A model generated the notes under the pieces. The model was not told the origin of the DNA and searched no databases. It saw only the letters and a program-made list of their open reading frames with translations. The position numbers and the translations under genes are program-made. From an uncultured Ezakiella sp. (GTDB taxonomy: Bacteria > Bacillota > Clostridia > Tissierellales > Peptoniphilaceae), in contig NZ_CALTVH010000001.1 in NCBI RefSeq assembly GCF_943913045.1, forward strand, positions 124,001 through 188,000: 64,000 nucleotides of DNA. The letters are read 5' to 3'. Below are positions 44,824 through 52,517 of the stretch, one piece after another; the first letter of the stretch is position 1; every line of letters begins with the position of its first letter.

Positions 44824-45745
44824 ATTAATCCTAATAAGCGGGCCAACGGGTGTAGGGAAGAGTTCATTAGCAATAGAACTTGCAAAAATTTTAAATACAG
44901 AAATAATTTCCGCTGATAGTATGCAAATTTACAAGGGTTTTAATATAGGAACTGCAAAAGTTACAGATAATGAAATGCAAGGAATAAAACATCATATAAT
45001 TGATGTAGTAGAGGCAAATGACAATTTTTCTGTAAAAGAATACAGAGAAATGGCCTATAGTATTATCGATAAGCTCCATTCCGAAAACAAAATACCTATA
45101 GTAGTAGGGGGAACTGGACTATACATTAATTCTTTAATCTATAATTTAAATTTTGATGATAACAATGCTGATGAAGATATCAGAAATATGCTTAATAAAT
45201 TGTTAGAAGAAAGAGGCATTGAGTATATCAGAAAAATTCTAAAACATGTCGATGAGGAGTCATATAACAAACTTCACCTAAATGACCATAAAAGAAATAT
45301 CAGAGCTTTGGAGTATTTTCTTTGCAAAAATGAAAAATTCTCTGAAAAAGAAAACCATTTCAGAGTTGATAACGGCAAGTATGAATGGTATTTATATGCT
45401 CTTACAAGGGACAGGGCAGAACTCTATGCAGATATTGACAGCAGAGTTGATGAAATGGTTAAAGATGGTTTATTAGATGAGTTTAAAGCTTTAAAAAACT
45501 CAGGTGTTAGAGATGATGCACAATCAATGACCGCTATTGGATATAAAGAGTTAGTTAAATACTCAAATGGTGAATATGACCTTGATACGGCTATAAATCT
45601 TATAAAACAACATTCAAGAAATTATGCAAAAAGGCAACTTACTTGGTTTAGAAACGATGAAAAGGCGAAGTTTATTAATGTTGGTGAGAATAATAGAAAA
45701 GATATAATTAATCAGATATTGGAGGATGTTAATGTCAAATATTGA
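44816..45745 (+). CDS. miaA: tRNA dimethylallyltransferase MiaA
   Basis: MiaA transfers a dimethylallyl group to A37 of tRNAs reading U-starting codons, using DMAPP from the IspH pathway. The start is ATG 44816, with TTAGGAGG upstream and an 8-base overlap with the mutL stop (309 residues). P-loop SGPTGVGKSSLA, the DSMQIYKGFNIGTAK block and VGGTGLYINSL are diagnostic. Its end overlaps the downstream PLP gene by 14 bases. No hfq gene follows, unlike in many other bacteria. Confidence 0.95.
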   Translation: MNKLILISGPTGVGKSSLAIELAKILNTEIISADSMQIYKGFNIGTAKVTDNEMQGIKHHIIDVVEANDNFSVKEYREMAYSIIDKLHSENKIPIVVGGTGLYINSLIYNLNFDDNNADEDIRNMLNKLLEERGIEYIRKILKHVDEESYNKLHLNDHKRNIRALEYFLCKNEKFSEKENHFRVDNGKYEWYLYALTRDRAELYADIDSRVDEMVKDGLLDEFKALKNSGVRDDAQSMTAIGYKELVKYSNGEYDLDTAINLIKQHSRNYAKRQLTWFRNDEKAKFINVGENNRKDIINQILEDVNVKY

Positions 45746-46988
45746 TGATATTTTTAATATAGATATAATTGAAGAAATACAGAATGCTGAAGTGAGCATT
45801 CAGGATGAATTTAAAAAATTAGATGAAATAGCTTTTAAAAATCAGTACAAAGTTTTAAAGGCTATGCAAGATGAATATCTAGGCTCATCTGACTTTATGT
45901 GGACAACTGGTTATGGATATGGTGATGTTGGCAGGGATAAAGTTGAAGCTATATACAGAAATATTTTTCATACAGAGGACGCGTTAGTAAGACCCAGCAT
46001 AGCCTCCGGGACTCATGCTATATATCTTAGCCTTAAATCGGTTTTAAAACACGGAGATGGCCTATTGTTTGCATCTGATATACCATACGACACTATGCAA
46101 AAAGCCATTGGTTATACGGGTGATGTTGCAGGCTCTCTAATGGAAAATGGCATTAAAATTGATTTTGCGAAACTGGATGAAAACAATAAAATGTCTTTTG
46201 AAAATATAAAAAACAAAATAAATGCTAATACAAAAGTAATTGCAATTCAAAGGTCTACAGGGTACTCACTAAGGTCAGCTTTTACCATTGGCGAAATAGG
46301 AGATATAATCAAGCAAATTAAAGAGTTTAACAAGGATATAATAATCTTTGTAGATAATTGCTATGGAGAATTTACTAATACACTGGAGCCTTCAGATGTA
46401 GGGGCTGATTTAGTCGCTGGATCATTAATTAAAAATCCAGGCGGTGGAATTGCACTTTCTGGTGGATATATAGTTGGCAGAGCGGATCTTGTAGACAGGT
46501 GCTCTAACGAATTAACCGCTCCGGGCATAGGTAAAGAAGTTGGATTATCTTTTGGCACAACTAGATTGACACTTCAAGGATTGTTTTTGGCACCACATAT
46601 TGTTTGCCAAAGTATAAAAGGGGCTAAGCTTATACAAAGAGTATTTTATAATAGGGGATATGAAATTATACCTAAAATAGGAGAGGAGAGAAGCGATATA
46701 GTTCAAACTATAATCTTCAATGACCCTGAACTTTTGAAAAAATTTGCAATATCTATTCAAGAGGCTGGTGCAGTTGATTCTCATGCAATTCCAACAGCTT
46801 GGGACATGCCAGGATATGAAGATCAGGTTATTATGGCAAGTCCATCATTTATAGATGGATCCAGTATAGAACTAAGTGCTGATGCACCTATGAGAGAGCC
46901 TTATGCAGGTTATTATCAAGGCGGTTTGACATACGAACACGTAAAAATTGCTTTAATGAATGTGTTAAAAAGCTTTAATAAAAAATAA
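45732..46988 (+). CDS. Methionine gamma-lyase family PLP protein (YnbB-like)
   Basis: This 418-residue fold-type I PLP protein belongs to the 'aluminium resistance'/YnbB group commonly encoded after miaA in Firmicutes. PLP-binding features include RPSIASGTHAIYLSL, FVDNCYGEF and SLIKNPGGGIALSGGYIVG with the Schiff-base Lys. The ATG at 45732 is chosen because GGAGG (45721-45725) is 6 bases before it and directly abuts the alternative ATG at 45726. The reaction is not established for this subgroup; lyase activity on sulfur amino acids is inferred from the superfamily. Confidence 0.88.
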   Translation: MSNIDDIFNIDIIEEIQNAEVSIQDEFKKLDEIAFKNQYKVLKAMQDEYLGSSDFMWTTGYGYGDVGRDKVEAIYRNIFHTEDALVRPSIASGTHAIYLSLKSVLKHGDGLLFASDIPYDTMQKAIGYTGDVAGSLMENGIKIDFAKLDENNKMSFENIKNKINANTKVIAIQRSTGYSLRSAFTIGEIGDIIKQIKEFNKDIIIFVDNCYGEFTNTLEPSDVGADLVAGSLIKNPGGGIALSGGYIVGRADLVDRCSNELTAPGIGKEVGLSFGTTRLTLQGLFLAPHIVCQSIKGAKLIQRVFYNRGYEIIPKIGEERSDIVQTIIFNDPELLKKFAISIQEAGAVDSHAIPTAWDMPGYEDQVIMASPSFIDGSSIELSADAPMREPYAGYYQGGLTYEHVKIALMNVLKSFNKK

Positions 46989-46990
46989 AG

Positions 46991-47021
46991 AAAGCTGTGT
47001 ATTTTAATTATACACAGCTTT
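46991..47021. terminator. Bidirectional terminator between the converging runs
   Basis: AAAGCTGTGTA (46991-47001) and TACACAGCTTT (47011-47021) pair, with T-rich sequence on one side and A-rich on the other. It serves the plus-strand YnbB-like gene and the minus-strand recombinase gene that ends at 47033. Confidence 0.88.
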
Positions 47022-47032
47022 TAAAATAAAAT

Positions 47033-48127
47033 TTATTCTTTTGGATCGAAATGACTAAGAGGATTTTTTTCTGTAGCTAACTTTATAATATCGGAATCTA
47101 AGTGAGTATAAATTTGCGTAGTAGCGACATTTGAATGGCCCAAAACCTCTTTTATAGTAAGTATATCAACATCACCATATTTATACATTAAGGTCGCTGC
47201 AGTGTGTCTAAGCTTGTGTACAGAATATTTTTCTTCATCTAAGCCAGCCATACGTACACGTTTTTTAACCATTTCTTGGACTGCTGATTTACTAAGACGG
47301 TTGAACTTATTTGATATAAATAGGGCCTTTGTATTTGCAGTTTGCTCATTATTTGGCCTTATTTTTAAGTATTCTTCAACAGCGTCTAGAGTTGCAGCAT
47401 TTAAATAAACTTGCCGTTCTTTATTGCCTTTACCAATGATATTAACAGAATTATCCTCATTAATACAATCGATATCTAGAGCAACTAGCTCTGATAATCT
47501 AAGGCCACAGTTTAAAAAAAGCATCAATATAGCATAATCACGCTTATTTAAATATTTATCTCTGCCAGTTTGACCTTCGACATCTTCACAGGTTTGAAGG
47601 AGCTTATAAGTGTCATTTAAAGTTAAATATACAGGCAATCTGCTATCTATTTTGGGATACTCAAGCTTTAATGTTGGATTATCATCAACTGCATTTATAC
47701 GTTCATGCAAGTACTTATAAAAAGATCTTAAGGAAGCAATTTTTCTATATCTAGTTGTAGCTTTGGATTTACCATAATTACTAGCGAAAGCTAAATATGC
47801 ATCCAAATCTCTAATGTCAACTGAATTTAATAAACTAGCATCTACGTTTGAAATATCAACTTCATCAAAAGGAATATCTTTTAATCTTTCTTTGCGGATG
47901 CGCATGAAGCGTAAAAAAGAAATTAGATCGTAAGTATATTCACGCACAGTATTTTTAGAATGATTTTTCATAGTTGATATATATGATAAATAATCTTCAA
48001 GTATAATTGGTAAAACAATATCATCTAAATTATTGATATGGTTATCATTATTAGTAGAATTAGATTCAAGTGAATTATTTTCAGTAAATTCTTGGCTAGA
48101 CTTGATGGTATCATTATTAGCGGTCAT
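47033..48127 (-). CDS. Tyrosine recombinase, XerC/XerD family
   Basis: This 364-residue site-specific recombinase has an N-terminal SAM-like core-binding domain (about 45-150) and a C-terminal catalytic domain. The catalytic residues are all visible: Arg in NCGLRLSELVALD, Lys in GKGNKERQV, HKLRHTAA (His-x-x-Arg), His in LGHSNVATT and the nucleophile Tyr in TQIYTHLD. An extra N-terminal stretch of about 40 residues, rich in Asn, Ser, Asp and Glu, precedes the core. No integrase-type neighbours (excisionase, phage genes) are present, so a chromosome-resolution role is more likely. It has a consensus promoter and a palindrome in its leader. Confidence 0.93.
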   Translation of the reverse strand: MTANNDTIKSSQEFTENNSLESNSTNNDNHINNLDDIVLPIILEDYLSYISTMKNHSKNTVREYTYDLISFLRFMRIRKERLKDIPFDEVDISNVDASLLNSVDIRDLDAYLAFASNYGKSKATTRYRKIASLRSFYKYLHERINAVDDNPTLKLEYPKIDSRLPVYLTLNDTYKLLQTCEDVEGQTGRDKYLNKRDYAILMLFLNCGLRLSELVALDIDCINEDNSVNIIGKGNKERQVYLNAATLDAVEEYLKIRPNNEQTANTKALFISNKFNRLSKSAVQEMVKKRVRMAGLDEEKYSVHKLRHTAATLMYKYGDVDILTIKEVLGHSNVATTQIYTHLDSDIIKLATEKNPLSHFDPKE

Positions 48128-48145
48128 TTTTCCTCCCTATATCTT

Positions 48146-48175
48146 AACCGTACAAAATAGTTATTTTGTACGGTT
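48146..48175. repeat. 30-bp near-perfect palindrome in the recombinase leader
   Basis: Arms AACCGTACAAAATA (48146-48159) and TATTTTGTACGGTT (48162-48175) are exact inverted copies around a 2-base centre. It lies between the promoter (-10 at 48191-48196) and the start codon (48127), with the GGGAGGA ribosome site in between. It could be an operator, a Xer recombination site, or an mRNA hairpin. Confidence 0.85.
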
Positions 48176-48190
48176 ATTTATTTATCTATT

Positions 48191-48219
48191 ATTATATACA
48201 ATTCATCTAAATATGTCAA
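48191..48219 (-). promoter_or_regulatory. Consensus sigma-A promoter of the recombinase gene
   Basis: On the minus strand TTGACA (complement of 48214-48219) and TATAAT (complement of 48191-48196) are 17 bases apart, a perfect match to both boxes. The expected transcript start is near 48184, so the palindrome begins about 10 bases downstream. Confidence 0.9.
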
Positions 48220-48674
48220 CCCCCTATCCTATGTTAAGCAAAACAAAAATTTACAAATATAAAAATCCAATATGATTTAACAAAGACTTTAATTTTTAAA
48301 ATATTTACTTTTTAAGCGTATCTTAATTTACAAATATATTTTACAATTTTTATTCTGATATAATTATTTAACCTTATGATTTTCACTAAGATTTTTAAAA
48401 ACAGCTTTTTCGATCTAGATTTTTATATTTACTTCCCTTTTTAGAATATTTATATATACTTAAAAAAACATGGTCATAAAAGGCTTTATTTTAAACTTAT
48501 TTTAGGTAAGGCATATAATTGTACTAGATTTTATAAAAAGTTAAAATTTAGCTTGTTTTATGCCTCAAATCAACTTTTCATAATATAAGGCCATAAATTC
48601 GTCGCTATTTAACATTTTTTATATTAAATTATCTATAAAATTTCTTTTCAGTGGAATTAGATTGCTTAATGTGG
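48220..48674. other. 455-base AT-rich intergenic stretch without a visible gene
   Basis: This stretch separates the recombinase promoter from the rubrerythrin promoter. It is very AT-rich with short A and T runs. I see no open frame of coding character, no tRNA-like fold, no terminator and no clear repeat. It is the longest gene-free part of the window and lies at the point where gene direction switches. Confidence 0.6.
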
Positions 48675-48680
48675 TATACT
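48675..48680 (+). promoter_or_regulatory. Extended -10 box of the rubrerythrin promoter
   Basis: TATACT preceded by TGG forms an extended -10 element 33 bases before the rubrerythrin ATG. The -35 region is weak. Confidence 0.6.
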
Positions 48681-48713
48681 ATATCTGCACACATATATTT
48701 AAAGGAGGAAAAA

Positions 48714-49304
48714 ATGAAATTAGAAGGCACAAAAACAGCTGAAAATTTACTTAGATCATTCATTGGAGAATGTCAAGCAAAAATGAGATACGAATACTAC
48801 GCATCTCAAGCAAAAAAAGATGGTTATGTTCAAATTCAAAACATCTTTTTAGAAACAGCAGAAAATGAAAAGGCACACGGCAAGAGATTTTATAAATTCT
48901 TAACCCAATCTATGCAAGGACAAACATTAAACTTTGGTGATAACAACTCAGAGTTTCCACTAGAATTAGGAAATACCCTAGAAAACTTAAAAGCAGCAGC
49001 TGATGGAGAATTGGAAGAACATTCAGATATGTATCCTGAATATGCAAAAGTTGCTCGTGAAGAAGGTTTTGAAAAGATTGCTAGAGTATTTGAAGCAGTA
49101 GCTGTTGCAGAAAAAGCACACGAAGCTAGATACAGAAAACTGATTGAAAATATCGAAGAAGGAAAAGTCTTTAAGCGTGGAGAAGTTTATATTTGGAAGT
49201 GCAATAACTGTGGTTATTTACACGAAGGCACAGAACCACCAAAGGTATGTCCAGCTTGTGATCATCCTATTGACCACTTTGAAATATTTGTTGAAAACTA
49301 TTAA
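48714..49304 (+). CDS. rbr: Rubrerythrin
   Basis: Rubrerythrin reduces hydrogen peroxide in anaerobes. The start is ATG 48714 with AAAGGAGG ahead; an earlier GTG at 48651 would overlap the promoter. The 196-residue protein has a diiron four-helix domain (ENLLRSFIGECQAKMRYEYYA, ETAENEKAHGKRFY, AVAEKAHEARY). A C-terminal rubredoxin domain has CNNCGYLHEG and CPACDHP. Convergent with ferritin across a shared terminator, it marks a small oxidative-stress and iron locus. Confidence 0.96.
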   Translation: MKLEGTKTAENLLRSFIGECQAKMRYEYYASQAKKDGYVQIQNIFLETAENEKAHGKRFYKFLTQSMQGQTLNFGDNNSEFPLELGNTLENLKAAADGELEEHSDMYPEYAKVAREEGFEKIARVFEAVAVAEKAHEARYRKLIENIEEGKVFKRGEVYIWKCNNCGYLHEGTEPPKVCPACDHPIDHFEIFVENY

Positions 49305-49314
49305 TATTTCACAC

Positions 49315-49343
49315 AAAAAAAGAAGCCTTATGGCTTCTTTTTT
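49315..49343. terminator. Bidirectional terminator between rubrerythrin and ferritin
   Basis: AGAAGCC (49321-49327) and GGCTTCT (49332-49338) pair around TTAT, with six A before and a T run after, so it works in both directions. Confidence 0.92.
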
Positions 49344-49353
49344 GTTATCTTGA

Positions 49354-49845
49354 TTATTCCCTGCTTCCAAGTTCCTTATCAAACAAGTAGAGTGATGCAA
49401 ATGAGTCACCAAGTTGTTCTAGTGTATCACAGATAGTCCTCATTGTATCTTCCTCTTCAACTTGTTCACTTAAAAACCATTTTAGGAAATCAGTAACAAC
49501 ATAATTCTTTTCTTCAAGAGCTAGATCATAGATTTTTTCAATTCTTGATGTAACTTCTTGTTCATGTTCTAAAGCTGTTTTAAAGATTTCTAGAACTGAC
49601 TTATATTCTTTTTTAGGTTCTGGAATTGCATTTAATTCAACTCTTCCATCAATTTCTTCTATAAATTTTTGGAAGCGTTCAGCATGTTCGTATTCTTCTT
49701 TAGCTTGTAGATCCATAAAGTGAGCAAATCCTGACCAATTTTTTTCAGTTAAGTCATGAACCATTGCTAAGTAAACATATCCACTTTCAATTTCAAAATT
49801 ATATTGGTCAATTAACGCTTTTACTACATTTTTTGATACTTTCAT
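49354..49845 (-). CDS. ftn: Ferritin (bacterial FtnA type)
   Basis: Ferritin stores iron as a mineral inside a 24-mer shell. The 163-residue four-helix protein has the ferroxidase ligands in NFEIESGYVYLAM, LQAKEEYEHAERF and FLKWFLSEQVEEED. AAGGAGG lies ahead of the ATG. The upstream region holds a Fur/PerR-like dyad, consistent with metal or peroxide control. It converges with the rubrerythrin gene. Confidence 0.95.
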   Translation of the reverse strand: MKVSKNVVKALIDQYNFEIESGYVYLAMVHDLTEKNWSGFAHFMDLQAKEEYEHAERFQKFIEEIDGRVELNAIPEPKKEYKSVLEIFKTALEHEQEVTSRIEKIYDLALEEKNYVVTDFLKWFLSEQVEEEDTMRTICDTLEQLGDSFASLYLFDKELGSRE

Positions 49846-49878
49846 TTAATTTATTCCTCCTTAAATTCTATCCCGTGA

Positions 49879-49895
49879 GATAATATTTTATTATC
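49879..49895 (-). promoter_or_regulatory. Fur/PerR-like operator upstream of ferritin
   Basis: GATAATA (49879-49885) and TATTATC (49889-49895) form a perfect 7-3-7 dyad 34 bases upstream of the ferritin start codon. The half-site GATAAT is the Fur-family element. The regulator gene is not in the window. Confidence 0.55.
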
Positions 49896-49956
49896 ATCAC
49901 ATTATCTAATATACCCTATTATGTTAATAATATAACATTATTTATTTCATAAAAAT

Positions 49957-49984
49957 AAAAAACCTGTGTAAATAAACACAGGTT
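49957..49984 (-). terminator. Terminator of rny
   Basis: AACCTGTGT (49961-49969) and ACACAGGTT (49976-49984) pair. On the minus strand the hairpin is followed by a T-rich run (complement of 49951-49960). It lies just after the rny stop. Confidence 0.88.
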
Positions 49985-49988
49985 TAAA

Positions 49989-51530
49989 TTATTTTGCGAG
50001 ATCTGTTTTTCTAACTTCTTTGATAACATTGACTTTAATTTGTCCTGGATATTGCATTTCATCTTCGATTCTTTTTGCAATATCATGGGCCATTACAGTC
50101 ATCATATCGTCAGTTACTTGATCAGGTTTTACTAGAATTCGGACTTCCCTTCCAGCTTGAATTGCAAAACTTGATTCAATTCCGTCAAATGAGTTTGCAA
50201 TTTCTTCTAGCTTTTCTAAGCGTTTAACGTAACTATCAAGGGTTTCTCTTCTAGCCCCAGGTCTAGCTGCAGATATAGCATCTGCTACTTGAACTATAAA
50301 GGCTTCTACTGTTTTTGGCTCAACATCAAAATGGTGGGCTTCAATACAGTGAATTACTTCCTTTGACTCTTTATAACGTTTAGCCAAGCTTACACCTAGT
50401 TCTACGTGAGTCCCTTCAAGTTCTCTGTCAACAGATTTGCCTACGTCATGAAGCAATCCGCCTCTCCTAGCAATTTTTGTATTAGCACCAATTTCTTGAG
50501 CTATTAAATATGCAAGGTTTGCAACTTCGATGGAGTGTTCTAGAACGTTTTGTCCATAGCTTGTGCGGTATTTTAATCTACCCAAATACTTTTGAAGCTC
50601 AGGATTGATACCGTGAACGTTGGTTTCTAGTGTAGCTCTATTACCCTCTTCAACAATAACTTTGTTAATTTCTTGCTTAGATTTTTCAACAACATCTTCA
50701 ATTCTTGCTGGATGTATTCTTCCGTCTTGAATAAGCTTTGTAAGAGCAACCCTAGCTATTTCCCTTCTAACAGGATCAAAGCTAGATAAAACTACTGCGC
50801 CAGGAGTATCATCGATAATTAAATCGACTCCTGTTAGACTTTCTAAGGCTCTAATGTTTCTGCCTTCTCTACCAATGATTCTACCCTTCATATCATCATT
50901 TGGTAGGTCTACAACGGTTACAGTTGTTTCACTTACATAGTCAGATGCAATTCTTTGCATAGCTTGTGATAAAATTTCTCTAGATTTTTCATCACTATAC
51001 TCCTTAATTTCATCTTCCACTCTTTTGATTCTAAGAGCTTTTTCTTGAATTAGATAGCTTTCTAATGCATTTACTAACTCTTCCTTAGCCTCATCCTTGG
51101 TAAGTCCAGCAACTCTTTCAAGTTCATCCGATTGTTTTTGTACTAAATTTTCTGCCTGCAGATTTTTCTCATCTGCTTCTTTAAGTTTGTTATTTAACTT
51201 TTCCTCTTTTTTCGATAACGAATCATATTTTTTATCAAGGTTTTCTTCTCTTTTAATAAGTCTCTTTTCGGTTAAAGCGACTTCAGATCTTCTATCCTTG
51301 ATTTCTTGATCCAATTCATCTCTTGATTTTTGAATTTCTTCTTTAGCAGAAAGCACCATTTCTTTTTGAATGGATTCGCTTTCCTTTTTTGCATCTTCAA
51401 TTAATTTTTCTGAATATTCTTCCGCAGATCCAATTAATTTTTCACTATTTTTCTTACGGAAAAAATAGCCTGCGAAACAAGAAACTACCGAAAAAAGGAC
51501 GAGTAATATGATAAAATAAGTTATAGGCAT
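49989..51530 (-). CDS. rny: Ribonuclease Y
   Basis: RNase Y is the membrane-bound endoribonuclease that starts mRNA decay in Firmicutes. The 513-residue protein has one N-terminal TM segment (1-23), a long coiled coil (about 25-190), a KH domain (about 200-265: DDMKGRIIGREGRNIRALE) and an HD domain (about 325-420: LLHDVGKSVDRE, HCIEAHHFD). The usual neighbour recA is here separated from it by four repair-type genes. It has its own promoter. Confidence 0.97.
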   Translation of the reverse strand: MPITYFIILLVLFSVVSCFAGYFFRKKNSEKLIGSAEEYSEKLIEDAKKESESIQKEMVLSAKEEIQKSRDELDQEIKDRRSEVALTEKRLIKREENLDKKYDSLSKKEEKLNNKLKEADEKNLQAENLVQKQSDELERVAGLTKDEAKEELVNALESYLIQEKALRIKRVEDEIKEYSDEKSREILSQAMQRIASDYVSETTVTVVDLPNDDMKGRIIGREGRNIRALESLTGVDLIIDDTPGAVVLSSFDPVRREIARVALTKLIQDGRIHPARIEDVVEKSKQEINKVIVEEGNRATLETNVHGINPELQKYLGRLKYRTSYGQNVLEHSIEVANLAYLIAQEIGANTKIARRGGLLHDVGKSVDRELEGTHVELGVSLAKRYKESKEVIHCIEAHHFDVEPKTVEAFIVQVADAISAARPGARRETLDSYVKRLEKLEEIANSFDGIESSFAIQAGREVRILVKPDQVTDDMMTVMAHDIAKRIEDEMQYPGQIKVNVIKEVRKTDLAK

Positions 51531-51570
51531 AAAACTCTCCTTTCTATTAAATTTTTCAAGTTCTATATAT

Positions 51571-51599
51571 ATTGTATAGCTTTTTTAATCAATTGTCAA
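51571..51599 (-). promoter_or_regulatory. Promoter of rny, -35 box inside the end of the upstream gene
   Basis: On the minus strand TTGACA (complement of 51594-51599) and TACAAT (complement of 51571-51576) are 17 bases apart. The -35 box overlaps the last codons of the Rad50-like C-terminal gene. Confidence 0.88.
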
Positions 51600-52269
51600 T
51601 GATTAAAGTATTTTTATCAGAATTTATATCATTTATTATTTCAGAAACCATAGAATTTTTTTCAACTGTAAATATACTATCTCCAATATTTGATAGATAA
51701 GCATCATGAGTTACCATTATAATTTGTCTATCAAAATCTTTAGAAAACTTTTTTAAAAATAATCCTACATTGCCAATATAATCTATGCTTACGTACTTAG
51801 CAGGTTCATCAAATACAAGAGGACCGAAATTATTTTCCCCATATAGCAACTGATTAATAGCAATCCGTAGACCTAGTGCAACAATATCGACAACTCCTCC
51901 CCCTCTTGATTCAGTAGGAAGAGTTAGGTTGGATTCATCACCATTTTCATCAGTTAAATAAAACTCAATCTGTGGAGTTTTTCTATCTTCAAATTCTCTA
52001 ATTATGAACTTCATATCATTCATAAAAACATCTCTTAGACATGCAGTAACAATATTTTCGCAAGTATTTATAGCATGAGCTCTTGCCTTTCTAGAAGCTG
52101 TTTTAATCAGTAAACTAGCAGCTTGATTTAAAGTAATTTCTTCTTCAAGGTCAGAAATTTTTTTACTTAAATAATCATTTTGCTCTAAGAGATTATCTCT
52201 TTGAGCTTTTTTTATACTTATTTCATCTGTTTTGCTATTTACATAACTAATAATAGTAGAAACATCCAT
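51589..52269 (-). CDS. C-terminal ATPase half of a split Rad50/SbcC-like protein
   Basis: This 226-residue protein contains the parts of a Rad50-type ATPase that normally close the chain. A short coiled coil (about 14-48) leads into the signature motif ESRGGGVVDIVALGLRIA (120-137), Walker B PLVFDEPAKYVS with Asp154-Glu155, and the H-loop MVTHD (His188). There is no Walker A. It follows the 78-residue coiled-coil gene after 11 bases. It should pair with the N-terminal half at 52507-53958 to form a composite ATP site. The long returning coiled coil of SbcC is missing. Confidence 0.88.
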   Translation of the reverse strand: MDVSTIISYVNSKTDEISIKKAQRDNLLEQNDYLSKKISDLEEEITLNQAASLLIKTASRKARAHAINTCENIVTACLRDVFMNDMKFIIREFEDRKTPQIEFYLTDENGDESNLTLPTESRGGGVVDIVALGLRIAINQLLYGENNFGPLVFDEPAKYVSIDYIGNVGLFLKKFSKDFDRQIIMVTHDAYLSNIGDSIFTVEKNSMVSEIINDINSDKNTLIIDN

Positions 52270-52280
52270 TATCGATCACT

Positions 52281-52517
52281 TTATATATCCTTTGGCATTA
52301 ATTCTTTGCATTCTAAGATTAGCTTATTAATTTCATTCTCAAGGCTTTTAATATCATCTTCTAGGCTTTCGGGAGTAGATCCAGCATCAATAATTTCTTG
52401 TGTTAGTTTTTCTTTTTGAATTTTTAAAGACTCCATTCTACCCAAAGCAGTGTCTCTTTTTGACTGAGCTCTTTCCAATTGATTTTTAATTTCTAATAAT
52501 TCCTCATCATATTTCAT
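52281..52517 (-). CDS. Small coiled-coil protein between the two Rad50-like halves
   Basis: This 78-residue protein is almost wholly coiled coil (two helices, about 2-45 and 50-72, broken by DAGSTPESLED). It overlaps the preceding N-terminal half by 11 bases and precedes the C-terminal half. It has no cysteine. It may act as a separate returning-helix segment or a linker subunit of the split complex; this is inference from position and helical character. Confidence 0.75.
   Translation of the reverse strand: MKYDEELLEIKNQLERAQSKRDTALGRMESLKIQKEKLTQEIIDAGSTPESLEDDIKSLENEINKLILECKELMPKDI

Noticed and set aside
47033..48219. Prophage or integrative element at the recombinase gene
   Set aside because: No phage, excisionase, mobilisation or att-like direct repeats surround it, and flanking genes are housekeeping.
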